Positions 44,195 to 53,419 of a stretch of DNA of 64,000 nt are shown here, piece after piece. Source of the DNA: Candidatus Nitrosothermus koennekei (GTDB lineage: Archaea; Thermoproteota; Nitrososphaeria; Nitrososphaerales; Nitrosocaldaceae); the NCBI GenBank assembly GCA_013538715.1, contig JACAFH010000003.1, forward strand, positions 59,478 to 123,477, given 5' to 3'. The translations under genes and the position numbers were made by a program. Each line of letters starts with the position of its first letter. Positions within the stretch are counted from its first letter, which is position 1. The notes under the pieces were generated by a model. It was given only the letters and a program-made list of their open reading frames with translations. It had not been told where the DNA came from and made no database searches.

Positions 44195-46273
44195 TCACAC
44201 TGATAGCAATATAATTAGGATGAATATAATTCCTATGCCAAACGCATAAACATAGGTTTGCACTACACCGCTCTGTATATATCTTACTATCTTTGACCAC
44301 CATGCCATACTAAACTCTAATGCTGGATTTATACCATCAACTACTACATTCTCAAAATACTTCCAGAATATCCTTGCTATGAACAATGGACCTATAACAA
44401 ATAGCCAGTAATAGATACTATTAACATACCATCTATTTTCCAAGAATTTGTATACACCTCGAGTAAAAGCATTCTTTGATATTACTTCTGGATTTGCTGC
44501 TCGTTTTATATAGTATATATAGCCTAAACCTGCTCCTATACCAAATGAGACTAGTGATGAGATAACTGCAATCCAATTAAGTTTTATCTCTTCATGTTCA
44601 ACCTCTATTCCATATGAATTGGTCAAGAATATACCTAATCTCTCATGTATAAAACCTTCTACAAATGGTCCAGAGATACCAACTATTATAGTTCCTGCTG
44701 CTAATATACTAAATGGTATAAACATCAATGCAGATACTTCATGAATATGGTGACTATGCTCCTCTAACTCCTCTATATGCTTGCTCTTCTTACCAAACAT
44801 TGCCATCCCTATCATTCTCATTGTATAGAATGATGTCATAACAGCAGTAAGTACTGCCATAACATAAAGAACAGGTGCAAACACATAACTAGACTCGAGT
44901 AGTGCTGCAAATATCGCATCTTTACTCCAGAATCCACTTGTTATTATAGGAGCTCCCGCTAAAGATAAACCCGCTGCCATGATAGCAATATATGATTTTT
45001 TCATATTTTTCTTCAATCCACCCATGTCATCCATAAATCTACTCTCTGCTACATGAAGTAAACCTCCCGCTATCATGAATAATGACGCCTTGAACATTGC
45101 ATGACTAGCAAGATGAAATATACCAGCAGAATAACCCTCTACAAATGATGTTGATAATCCTGCTATGCCTAATGCAAGCATCATATACCCTATCTGTGAA
45201 CCGGTTGAGTATGCTAATACCTTTTTTATCTCCTTATTCACTATTGCTTGAGATGCAAGCATAAATGCTGTTATTGCTCCAACCCATGCTACTACTTCAA
45301 AGAATTGTGCTGATGCTATATCTGCAGCAATGAAGAAGATAGGGCCGATTCTTGCTACTAGATATACACCTGCTTTTACCATTGTAGCTGCATGTATAAG
45401 GGCTGATACAGCAGTAGGACCGGTCATAGCCTCTAATAACCATTCATGTAATGGAAATTGGGCAGATTTTCCTATTGCTCCGCCAAATATTAGCACAGCT
45501 GCTGGAATCAACAAACCAGCTGTATGCATATTTTCTGCCCATGTGTGGTCCTCTATTAATGGCTTATACTCAAATGTTCCAGTATGCATAAAGATGAGAA
45601 ATATCCCTGTGATCATGAAGATATCTCCAGCCTTTGTCATAAGAAATGCTTTCATTCCAGCATGTGTTGGTGAGGTAAACTGAGGAATTGCTAAGGCATA
45701 ATGATCTATTCTACCAACATAATCTTTACTTCTGTCTCTATACCAGAATCCTATAAGGGCATACGAGGCTAAACCTACTCCTTCCCAACCAAAGAATAGC
45801 ATAAGGAAATTATCTGATAATACTATTAACTGCATGCTACCTATGAAGAATAGCATGAAGAACCAATAGCGTGCAAGATCCCTGTCGCCTTTCATATAGC
45901 CTATACTATATACTATAATGAGGAATGATATCCATGCTACCAGATTTGAGATTATTATACTTAAAGTATCTGCTAATAACCCCGCCTTTATTCCTATACT
46001 ATTAATCCATGAAATCTGTGTATGAATCTCATCGCCTTCAAGCATTACAGGAATTAAAGTAGATGATAATGTTGCACTTACGAAAGCAAAGATTGCAGGA
46101 GATATATCCCTTCCCCTCTTACTAACTTTATTAAGAAGCGGAGATATCATTGCACCAATCATAGGTAATATCCATATTAGCCATACATTAATTGCGAGAG
46201 CATCAAATGCTGAGTTATGTATAAATTCTCCACCACCTTCAACCATTCTAAATATAAATTCTATAGGTATCAT
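44195..46273 (-). CDS. nuoL: Complex I subunit L (NuoL)
   Basis: The 692-residue protein has the antiporter core (FFGWEGVGLASYALIGFWYR, SAQFPLHEWLLEAMTGPT, ALIHAATMVKAGVYLVAR) plus the long C-terminal lateral helix region after residue 560 that clamps the membrane arm. The length is standard. Its start overlaps nuoM by 4 nt. Two short cytoplasmic loops are His-rich (EELEEHSHHIHEVS, about 520), a variable region in the family. Confidence 0.96.
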   Translation of the reverse strand: MIPIEFIFRMVEGGGEFIHNSAFDALAINVWLIWILPMIGAMISPLLNKVSKRGRDISPAIFAFVSATLSSTLIPVMLEGDEIHTQISWINSIGIKAGLLADTLSIIISNLVAWISFLIIVYSIGYMKGDRDLARYWFFMLFFIGSMQLIVLSDNFLMLFFGWEGVGLASYALIGFWYRDRSKDYVGRIDHYALAIPQFTSPTHAGMKAFLMTKAGDIFMITGIFLIFMHTGTFEYKPLIEDHTWAENMHTAGLLIPAAVLIFGGAIGKSAQFPLHEWLLEAMTGPTAVSALIHAATMVKAGVYLVARIGPIFFIAADIASAQFFEVVAWVGAITAFMLASQAIVNKEIKKVLAYSTGSQIGYMMLALGIAGLSTSFVEGYSAGIFHLASHAMFKASLFMIAGGLLHVAESRFMDDMGGLKKNMKKSYIAIMAAGLSLAGAPIITSGFWSKDAIFAALLESSYVFAPVLYVMAVLTAVMTSFYTMRMIGMAMFGKKSKHIEELEEHSHHIHEVSALMFIPFSILAAGTIIVGISGPFVEGFIHERLGIFLTNSYGIEVEHEEIKLNWIAVISSLVSFGIGAGLGYIYYIKRAANPEVISKNAFTRGVYKFLENRWYVNSIYYWLFVIGPLFIARIFWKYFENVVVDGINPALEFSMAWWSKIVRYIQSGVVQTYVYAFGIGIIFILIILLSV

Positions 46274-47835
46274 TTATTTAACACCTCAATCACACCTTCA
46301 CCAAGCACATTTTGCATGTATGGTATGATTATCTGCGTAAGCATCTCAGGATATATTCCTATGATTATTGTAAGTATTGCTAAAAAGAACATAGGTGCAA
46401 GCATGTAATAAGAGCCATCTTTAGCATGTTCTAATCCTTCATTAACTCTACCATAAAATATTCGTTTAATGCTCCATAAGAGATAAGATGCAGTTATAGC
46501 AGTTGCTATCATTGCCAAAGCAAATATTACTATCTTTGCAGTAGATCCTTCATCAATAGCTGTATTTAGTGCCCCCACGAAAAGCATCCATTCTGACATG
46601 AAACCATTAGTAGGTGGTATGCCCATTATTGCTAATGCGCCTATAACAGAGCATACTGCTGTCATTGGAAGCTTCCCAGCAAGTCCTCCCAACTTAGGGA
46701 AACTCCTTGTATGTGCTTGCATTATTAGCATACCAGCCATCATGAATAATAAAGCCTTCCCCGTTCCATGACTTACATACAATAGTACAGAACCTGTCAA
46801 ACCTATTACGCTTATTGAAGCGAAACCAAACAACATGTAACCCATTTGGCTGATACTTGAGTATGCAAGCATCCTCTTAACATCGCTCTGCATAAGAGCC
46901 ATTGCTCCGCCATATATCATAGTAACCATAGCACCAATAGATAACCAGAGTGATGTGGATTCATATGTTGATGGTAACAATGTTAATAATAATCTCATTA
47001 AAGCGTATCCGCCTATGCCTATCATTGCTGGAGATAATAGTGCACTTATTGGAGTAGGCGCTTCTGCATGTGCATAAGGAAGCCATATATGAAATGGTAC
47101 TATTGCTAATTTTACTAACAAACCTACTATAATTGCAACAGCTATAAATGGTAAGAGTTCTACGGATATATTGCTCTCTTTTATATTTTGCATATCAAAA
47201 CTTCCGGCCGATAAACCCATTGTTATTAATCCTAGTAAAAGTATAACAGCACCTACATGAGTCCAAAAGAGATACATTAATGATATCCTTCTTCTAGCAC
47301 CATAACCATAAAATGCTACTAAAAAGAATGATGGAATTAACATAACTTCAAAGAACACATAAAACTCAATAAGATTAGTTGCTAGCACAGTTGTGAGCAT
47401 GCCCATCGCAAATACCATATATAGTGCATAATAGATGCCCATTTGATGATTCATGACATGTGTAGGAATATTAGATACTATCTTTAGAGGAGTTGCTTGT
47501 ATTGATTTCTGTTCTTCATGATACTCCTCTTCTATCTTATGTATCATATATGGTTTTGAATATAATACTAGCACTGTAGATAAGAGATAGATGATAATTG
47601 CAAATGGTATACTTAAACCATCTAGCAATAAACCAAACTCACCAAGCTGACTCCAATTATATTTTTCATAATAATACCCATTAAGCGAAGGTAATAATAT
47701 CATTATAGTAGAGTATAACATTATGCCAAATGTAAACCATGTTCCAGCTGTGACTCCACCTTTCTTAGTTATGTAATATGCTAAAGGTGATAAGAGTAAT
47801 GGTATGAAGACTGCTTGTAAAAGATAATACACCAT
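46270..47835 (-). CDS. nuoM: Complex I subunit M (NuoM)
   Basis: The 521-residue antiporter-like subunit shows EVMLIPSFFLVAFYGYGARRR, KLAIVPFHIWLPYAHAEAPT, SPAMIGIGGYALMRL and QSDVKRMLAYSSISQMGYMLFG. It has about 14 transmembrane helices. It is part of the K-M-L-N membrane-arm block; 3-nt gap after nuoK, 4-nt overlap with nuoL. Confidence 0.96.
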   Translation of the reverse strand: MVYYLLQAVFIPLLLSPLAYYITKKGGVTAGTWFTFGIMLYSTIMILLPSLNGYYYEKYNWSQLGEFGLLLDGLSIPFAIIIYLLSTVLVLYSKPYMIHKIEEEYHEEQKSIQATPLKIVSNIPTHVMNHQMGIYYALYMVFAMGMLTTVLATNLIEFYVFFEVMLIPSFFLVAFYGYGARRRISLMYLFWTHVGAVILLLGLITMGLSAGSFDMQNIKESNISVELLPFIAVAIIVGLLVKLAIVPFHIWLPYAHAEAPTPISALLSPAMIGIGGYALMRLLLTLLPSTYESTSLWLSIGAMVTMIYGGAMALMQSDVKRMLAYSSISQMGYMLFGFASISVIGLTGSVLLYVSHGTGKALLFMMAGMLIMQAHTRSFPKLGGLAGKLPMTAVCSVIGALAIMGIPPTNGFMSEWMLFVGALNTAIDEGSTAKIVIFALAMIATAITASYLLWSIKRIFYGRVNEGLEHAKDGSYYMLAPMFFLAILTIIIGIYPEMLTQIIIPYMQNVLGEGVIEVLNK

Positions 47836-47838
47836 ATA

Positions 47839-48144
47839 TCAACCTCTCAATCTTCTAAACTCTTTAACATCCACATCGTTGTATAATCTATACGCAAGTA
47901 TTATCAATGCTAAACCTACAGCAACCTCTGCGGCTGCTATCGCTATAGAGAATAATGCAGTTATTTGACCGGCAGAGCTTGTTATAGGATTAAATTTAGA
48001 AAATGCTATTAAATTGAGATTAGCAGCATTAACTATAATCTCTATAGAGAAGAGTGTCTTTATGAAGTTACGCTTAACGACTAGACCATATATACCTATT
48101 CCAACTAATATTGCAGATATTATAACAAATTCTGTTATATTCAC
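47839..48144 (-). CDS. nuoK: Complex I subunit K (NuoK)
   Basis: The 101-residue protein has three transmembrane helices. It has the buried-glutamate sequence FIKTLFSIEIIVNAANLNLIAF and the second AIAAAEVAVGLALIILAYRL, both diagnostic of NuoK. It starts within the last codons of nuoJ (4-nt overlap). Confidence 0.96.
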   Translation of the reverse strand: MNITEFVIISAILVGIGIYGLVVKRNFIKTLFSIEIIVNAANLNLIAFSKFNPITSSAGQITALFSIAIAAAEVAVGLALIILAYRLYNDVDVKEFRRLRG

Positions 48145-48638
48145 TCTTCTTCACCTTTTTCGCGTTTTGATAATATTAATGCACCAATGACAGAACCTGC
48201 AAGTGTCAAACCTACTACTATCAATGCTGGGGAATAATATGTAAGCATCTCTTCACTTAGTTGCTTTATACTTATACTATTCTCTTTTGTTTGTAATGTT
48301 GATAACCCGCTTTGTAAGTATAATGCACCAAGGGCTAGTATTATACTTAATCCAAGTATTGCACCTAAAACTTTTCTACTGCCATCTTTTACTTGTAACC
48401 ATGCTTCTCTTCTGACAAGCATGATTGTAAATATAACTAACACTACGACGGCGCCAACATAAACTGTAACCTGAAACATAGCAACAAATGAAGCATCTAG
48501 CATAACAAAGAACATAGCTACGCCAAGAAGTGATGCAGCAAGTGCTATAGCTCCATAAATGAGCTCTTTAAATTCTAGTGCAAGTATAGCAGACCCAACT
48601 GTTAATACAGATACTGCTATAAATATGGCATCTGTCAT
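48141..48638 (-). CDS. nuoJ: Complex I subunit J (NuoJ)
   Basis: The 165-residue membrane protein has five helices and the NuoJ signature LDASFVAMFQVTVYVGAVVVLVIFTIMLV (about 48-76, partly quoted). It is the first gene of the block in this window. nuoH and nuoI, which normally precede J in archaeal operons, are absent upstream: the next features are tRNA-Lys and 5S rRNA. The complex I genes are therefore split into at least two loci. Confidence 0.94.
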   Translation of the reverse strand: MTDAIFIAVSVLTVGSAILALEFKELIYGAIALAASLLGVAMFFVMLDASFVAMFQVTVYVGAVVVLVIFTIMLVRREAWLQVKDGSRKVLGAILGLSIILALGALYLQSGLSTLQTKENSISIKQLSEEMLTYYSPALIVVGLTLAGSVIGALILSKREKGEEE

Positions 48639-48810
48639 GTGTTAAAGCGGGTATAATTCATTATTTCAATGTTTCTATATTATAAGCTAATTCTAAAGGT
48701 TGAGATATTTGAATTATTTATCATGCCTAGTTTCCAACTAACGTTGTAGAAAGATATAGCCAATATTAAAATACCAAGACTAAAATTATACTATAAAAGA
48801 AGATATTAGA

Positions 48811-48912
48811 GGGCCCGTAGCTCAGTCAGGCAGAGCACCGGAATTAAGGTGGTGAGACTTTTAAATGACTGAGGAGATCCGGGGGTCTCGGGATCAAAGC
48901 CCGACGGGCCCG
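48811..48912 (+). tRNA. tRNA-Lys(TTT) with two short introns
   Basis: The acceptor GGGCCCG pairs with CGGGCCC (discriminator G). The D arm is GCTC...GAGC. The anticodon stem is CCGGA/TCCGG, but 35 nt lie between its strands. Removing about 48843-48857 (15 nt) and 48865-48877 (13 nt) restores the Lys anticodon loop CTTTTAA at 48858-48864 and a 74-nt tRNA. The second intron is at the canonical 37/38 site if read one base earlier; the first lies at about 30/31, which is non-canonical. Short helices ACCG:TGGT and CTTT:GGAG are compatible with relaxed splice motifs. T-loop position 54 is A, not T. Confidence 0.88.
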
Positions 48913-48996
48913 TAATAATATGCTACATATACTATATAGTATTATTTATTAGAACTAAATATATTATCAAGTAGATAATATCAATTCAAATTTAAG

Positions 48997-49113
48997 GCAC
49001 CGGCACTATTGCTTCGCAAGTGCTGCCGCACCTTACTAACACAATAGCGATGATAGGTTTGACTTCTGGGTTCGGAATGGGACCAGGTCGCACCCTATCT
49101 CTATGGCCGGCTA
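48997..49113 (-). rRNA. rrf: 5S ribosomal RNA
   Basis: Reading the minus strand, GCCGGC near the 5' end pairs with GCCGGT near the 3' end (helix I). Internal 5S hallmarks are GGTGCGACCTGGTCCCATTCC, shown in part, CGAACCCAGAAGT (loop B/helix III) and GATAGGTTTGA-type loop sequence on the opposite arm. The length is about 117 nt. No 16S or 23S rRNA is adjacent, which is common in archaea of this group. The end positions are accurate to a few bases. Confidence 0.95.
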
Positions 49114-49123
49114 CTTCTTCTTC

Positions 49124-49141
49124 TCTTTTTATATAAATAAA
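49124..49141 (-). promoter_or_regulatory. TATA box of the 5S rRNA gene
   Basis: The minus-strand TTTATTTATATAAAAAG (about 49127-49141) lies 15-28 nt upstream of the 5S 5' end, the expected place for a TATA/BRE promoter. Confidence 0.55.
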
Positions 49142-49310
49142 CTTTACGTATTATTCTGATGCCAGCTTTACTATTAGTATTATTCTAATCATTATATACT
49201 TGTAGATACAGCAAAAGATCTTCAATTTAATAAGAACCAATATATCTAGTATTAATCTATCATTCTTATAGAAAGGTTAGACATATGTATTAGATAATAG
49301 CCAATCATAT

Positions 49311-49450
49311 ATGAGTAAATCACTAGAGAAGATAAAATCTATGGTTGATGGTATAGATAAGGCAGAAAATTTGATAATCAGTTGTTTATATCTGCTAGAA
49401 TGTTAAAAATATTAGCAAAAAAGATGTTCGTTTAGTAGCATAGATGTTTA
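49311..49450 (+). pseudogene. Possible relic of a short helical protein
   Basis: The frame starts MSKSLEKIKSMVDGIDKAENLIIS and stops after 31 codons. In another frame the sequence goes on as FISARMLKILAKK and, after a further shift, KDVRLVA. The three pieces join into a plausible helical protein end, suggesting frameshift decay. The parent family is not recognised; it could be chance. Confidence 0.25.
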
Positions 49451-49981
49451 TAATATTAGAATATTGTAAAATAAACCATTAATACTTGTAATAATGGATA
49501 AACATGCATTCGATAATCTATATCATATTAACATTAAAGATTTGATTATAGTATTAAGAGATAGTTAGACATTCTTAGTAGATTAAGACAATTTTAATTG
49601 AATACATAACGCTAACATCAACCGCGATAAAGAAGCATTCATACTATATAATAGTGAAGCAGTTATGTTTAAATCATCTCTAGTTACATCTATTGTTCCA
49701 AATAATAAATAATTTAATTAATACATAACAACTCATACATTTATACATCCATATTTAAATAAATTCATGTTTGATCTTTAAATTATACAATATATAAAAT
49801 AATATTTATATAATTTTTAATATAATAAATTATGCTAAAAGGTATATCTGATTATAATTTAAGAATTTATATATGATAAATTAAAATATTAATAGTATAA
49901 ATTATAAATGGTTACTAATAATAATTCTTATAAATATTTTATTTATATGATCAAGTTTTAAATAATAGTATGCTGTAGTAT

Positions 49982-52570
49982 ATGGGCATGGCAGATGCTG
50001 AACTAAATAAAACCTTAGTTATAACTACAATTAGAAAAAGAGATGGAAGATTAGTAAAGTTTGAAAAAGAGAAGATAACTAATGCTATATACAAAGCATT
50101 ACTAGCTACTAATAGAGCAGATTATAGATTAGCTGAAGAATTAGCAGAAAAGACTGTCTCAAAGTTAGTTGAGCATGGATATGATGCAAATAAAATACCA
50201 AGCGTAGAAGATGTGCAAGATATAGTTGAAAGCATCTTAATAGAAGAAGGATTAGCAGAAACAGCAAAAGCTTACATTCTCTATAGACATGAGAGAAGAA
50301 AGATTAGAGAAGAGAAGATGAAGATATTAGAGAAAAATACTTTAGATGAATTAGATAAGAGATTAGATCTAGATCCATTAAAGATATTAGCAGCAAGATA
50401 TTTAATTAGAGATGAGAATGGTAAGATAATAGAAAGCCCAAAACAATTGTTTGAAAGAGTAGCTATACTAGTAACTTTACCAGATATATTAAGAGATACA
50501 AGAGTATATTCAAATGGAAATGAGAGAATTGATGTAAAGATAGAGGATTATATAGATAAATTTGATGAGAAATTTAGTATAGGAGTTTATAAACTTAATA
50601 AATGGCATTTTGAAGCCTTTCTAAGACTGTATAAAGAATTGTCGAAATTAGGTTATGCTAAAGTTAAATTAGATGAGTTATTGTATATGCTACAGAATAA
50701 TGAGTTTGCTATGTATGAAGATAAGATAAGAGAATATTATGAATTAATGACAAGTATGGATTTTCTACCAAATTCTCCAACACTAATGAATGCGGGTGCT
50801 AGATTAGGACAATTAAGTGCTTGTTTTGTATTAGATATGCAAGATGATATGTATGATATAATGAAGGCTAGTACAGATGCTGCTTTAATCTTCAAATCTG
50901 GTGGAGGAGTAGGAATAAACTATTCTAATCTAAGACCAGAAGGAGATATAGTTGCTTCTACTAGTGGAGTAGCATCAGGTCCAACATCATTTATGCGAAT
51001 AATAGATACTGTTACTGATGTTGTAAAGCAAGGAGGAAAGAGGAGAGGAGCAAATATGGGAATACTAGAAGTATGGCACCCAGATATAGAAAAATTCATA
51101 ACAATAAAAACAAAACCAGGTGTATTAGAGAATTTTAATATAAGTGTAGGTCTATGGGAAGATTTCTGGCAAGTATGGGAAAATAATGAGAGATATCCTT
51201 TAAGAAATCCTAGGAATGGTAAGATAGTAAAGTACGTAGATGCAAGACAACTATTAGATATAATAGCAGTAAGTGCATGGAATAGTGCAGAGCCAGGAGT
51301 TATATTTCTAGATAATATGAATAAGCACAATGTAATGAAGAGAGCACAAGGTTTATTAAGAGCAACAAATCCATGTGGCGAGCAAAGTCTATATCCATAC
51401 GAATCGTGTAACCTTGGTAGCATAAATTTATCAAACATGGTAAAAAGACGAATAGATGGAGAGTATGAATTTGACTGGCAAAAGTATGAACAAACTATAA
51501 GATTGGCAACAAGATTCTTAGATAATATAATAGATGTTAACAAATATCCAATAGAAGAGATAGACGTAGCAAGTAAGCTAAGTAGGCGAATAGGATTAGG
51601 TGTCATGGGTTTAGCAGATTTGCTATTTAAATTAAAGATAGCATATAATAGCAAAGAAGGTTATGAGTTTATGAATAGATTAGCAGAGGCATTAACATAT
51701 TATAGCATGGATGAGAGTGTAGAAATAGCAAAGAGTAGAAATGCATTTCCATTATATAATGAATCAGCATATATTAATGGAGAATTACCAATTGATTACT
51801 CTGGAGGTTTATTAGATTGGCAAGCATTAATAGAGAAGATAAAGAAGTATGGTATAAGAAATTCTCAGACTACAACTGTTGCTCCTACTGGAACTATTTC
51901 TATGATAGCAGATTGTTCTAGTGGTATAGAACCTATCTTTGCTTTAGTCTTTGAGAAGATTGTAACAGTTGGAAGATTTATGTATATTAATAAACGATTT
52001 GAAGAAGTTTTAAAGAAACACGGATTATATAATGAGGAACTACTAGTAAGGATAGCTAATAATTATGGGAGTATAAAGGGTCTAGGTTTACCTTTTGAAG
52101 AAATATTTGTAACTGCTATGGATATGCACTGGGCTGATCATATAATGGCTCAAGCTATATGGCAAAAATGGATAAGCAATGCTATTGCTAAGACTATAAA
52201 CATGCCTAATGATGCTACTGTTGAGGATGTTAAATCGTCATATCTGCTCGCATATGCATTAGGTTTGAAAGGTATTACTGTTTATAGGGATGGATCTAGG
52301 AATCAACAAGTATTACATGTAACTAGCGAGAGGAAAGAGAAGACATATGAAATAAATCCAAGTAGTTACGTGCTAGAATATATAATAAATCATATAGATG
52401 AAGAGGTATACAAAGAGATAAGTAGGTCTTTAAAGGGTAGAGAACCAACTTATAGTAATATACCGAAAGATAAAGAATTTGTATGCCCTATATGTAAAGG
52501 CAAAGTAGTATTTAGTGAAGGCTGCAACCTTTGCATAGATTGTGGTTGGAGTAGTTGTATGTCTAGTTAA
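49982..52570 (+). CDS. nrdJ: Adenosylcobalamin-dependent ribonucleoside-diphosphate reductase (class II)
   Basis: The 862-residue protein has an N-terminal ATP-cone (about 12-105, TTIRKRDGRLVKFEKEKI), then the catalytic barrel: NAGARLGQLSACFVLDMQDD, FKSGGGVGINYSNLR, NPCGEQSLYPYESCNLGSI and APTGTISMIADCSSGIEP. The C-terminal CPIC...CNLCIDCGWSSC supplies the reducing cysteines and a zinc ribbon. No small beta subunit is nearby, consistent with radical generation by adenosylcobalamin. It makes deoxyribonucleotides. ATG at 49982 or 49988 (MAD...). It fits with cbiE in the window. Confidence 0.95.
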   Translation: MGMADAELNKTLVITTIRKRDGRLVKFEKEKITNAIYKALLATNRADYRLAEELAEKTVSKLVEHGYDANKIPSVEDVQDIVESILIEEGLAETAKAYILYRHERRKIREEKMKILEKNTLDELDKRLDLDPLKILAARYLIRDENGKIIESPKQLFERVAILVTLPDILRDTRVYSNGNERIDVKIEDYIDKFDEKFSIGVYKLNKWHFEAFLRLYKELSKLGYAKVKLDELLYMLQNNEFAMYEDKIREYYELMTSMDFLPNSPTLMNAGARLGQLSACFVLDMQDDMYDIMKASTDAALIFKSGGGVGINYSNLRPEGDIVASTSGVASGPTSFMRIIDTVTDVVKQGGKRRGANMGILEVWHPDIEKFITIKTKPGVLENFNISVGLWEDFWQVWENNERYPLRNPRNGKIVKYVDARQLLDIIAVSAWNSAEPGVIFLDNMNKHNVMKRAQGLLRATNPCGEQSLYPYESCNLGSINLSNMVKRRIDGEYEFDWQKYEQTIRLATRFLDNIIDVNKYPIEEIDVASKLSRRIGLGVMGLADLLFKLKIAYNSKEGYEFMNRLAEALTYYSMDESVEIAKSRNAFPLYNESAYINGELPIDYSGGLLDWQALIEKIKKYGIRNSQTTTVAPTGTISMIADCSSGIEPIFALVFEKIVTVGRFMYINKRFEEVLKKHGLYNEELLVRIANNYGSIKGLGLPFEEIFVTAMDMHWADHIMAQAIWQKWISNAIAKTINMPNDATVEDVKSSYLLAYALGLKGITVYRDGSRNQQVLHVTSERKEKTYEINPSSYVLEYIINHIDEEVYKEISRSLKGREPTYSNIPKDKEFVCPICKGKVVFSEGCNLCIDCGWSSCMSS

Positions 52571-52576
52571 AAAAAA

Positions 52577-52795
52577 TTATTCTTTTTCAAATTTTTCTTT
52601 GTGTATCCAATAATACGTTATTCTATCTGTATTTATCCAATATGTATCTGTTCCAGCATCTACCTTTATCTCTTTTGTAGAATCTTCAAACGTTACATTA
52701 TGTTTATGTAATTCTATCTTCTCACCTGTGTCTACACGTATCATAACTTCGCCGTATTCTTCTAATCTCATTTTTAATGTATTATAATCTACCAT
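52577..52795 (-). CDS. Conserved hypothetical small protein
   Basis: The 72-residue soluble protein alternates strands: EVMIRVDTGEKIELHKHNVTFED, then KEIKVDAGTDTYWINTDRITYYWIHKEKF. It is a compact all-beta fold by appearance. No family is named. It lies 24 nt downstream of the four-helix membrane protein gene on the same strand and 6 nt from the convergent nrdJ stop. Confidence 0.7.
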   Translation of the reverse strand: MVDYNTLKMRLEEYGEVMIRVDTGEKIELHKHNVTFEDSTKEIKVDAGTDTYWINTDRITYYWIHKEKFEKE

Positions 52796-52819
52796 GAAGA
52801 AATTTAATGGTTTAATTAT

Positions 52820-53401
52820 TTAAATATTATGTCTGTTTCTCTCATTATATGCTTTAGCACTTAAATACCATGCATGTGCACTTATTATTAAAGACGCAAG
52901 AAACATCTTAGTAGCAAACACTAGACTCCATGGTGTATTAGCACTAGGATATGGCATATTTAACTTATCTATCTCTAATTCTCCCTTCATTAAACCAGCT
53001 GTAATTAGCGCATTCCACACCATAAAATTATACATAAGTTCATATAATGAGATGACAGTTACAGCTATAGAAATTAACTCTATTATTGCTATCGATGCCT
53101 TTGAATTCTTCTTAGTAACTCTAACACCAAGACGTGTAACACAATACCAACCAATTACTGATGCAAGCATTAGATATGATACTGGTTTTGCAAAACCTTT
53201 AATAGGAAACTCTGTTGTTACAAGAATCTCACCAACTGTAACTTTACCAGTAGAGAGATACTCTCCTATACTTTGAAATAAAGCATAGAATGTTATTGAA
53301 GCCATTATAGCGCCACAGATATACAATATGATCTTATAAAGCAACGCTGTTTTCTTATCATCCCATTCTATGTTCGCTATATGCATATAAGCATCTAGCA
53401 T
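52820..53401 (-). CDS. Four-helix membrane protein of unknown function
   Basis: The 193-residue protein has predicted transmembrane helices at about 23-45, 73-90, 103-128 and 160-180. Soluble N-terminus HIANIEWDDKKTALLYK. Conserved-looking tryptophans lie in VIGWYC, FMVWNALI and NTPWSLVF. I do not recognise it. It sits 18 nt downstream of the GGGP synthase gene, so it may belong with lipid metabolism, or simply be co-transcribed. Confidence 0.7.
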   Translation of the reverse strand: MLDAYMHIANIEWDDKKTALLYKIILYICGAIMASITFYALFQSIGEYLSTGKVTVGEILVTTEFPIKGFAKPVSYLMLASVIGWYCVTRLGVRVTKKNSKASIAIIELISIAVTVISLYELMYNFMVWNALITAGLMKGELEIDKLNMPYPSANTPWSLVFATKMFLASLIISAHAWYLSAKAYNERNRHNI

Positions 53402-53419
53402 AATATTTCTATAAAGATT

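Larger units (their letters stand above)
49114..49981. other. Gene-poor 0.87-kb region upstream of ribonucleotide reductase
   Basis: No full gene is supported. A 31-codon frame from ATG 49311 (MSKSLEKIKSMVDGIDKAEN) ends early; a frameshift just before its stop would continue 'LFISARMLKILAKK', so it may be a decayed gene. The rest is AT-rich filler and the nrdJ promoter region. No repeats or strong hairpins were seen. Confidence 0.4.

Noticed and set aside
48811-48912. tRNA-Leu(TAA) from ATTAAGG as anticodon loop
   Set aside because: There is no long variable arm, and discriminator and acceptor match the other tRNA-Lys; CTTTTAA gives a proper Lys loop.
50920-51654. Long antisense frame within the ribonucleotide reductase gene
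   Set aside because: It lies fully opposite a strongly conserved gene and has the Ser/Pro/Leu-rich composition of an antisense shadow.
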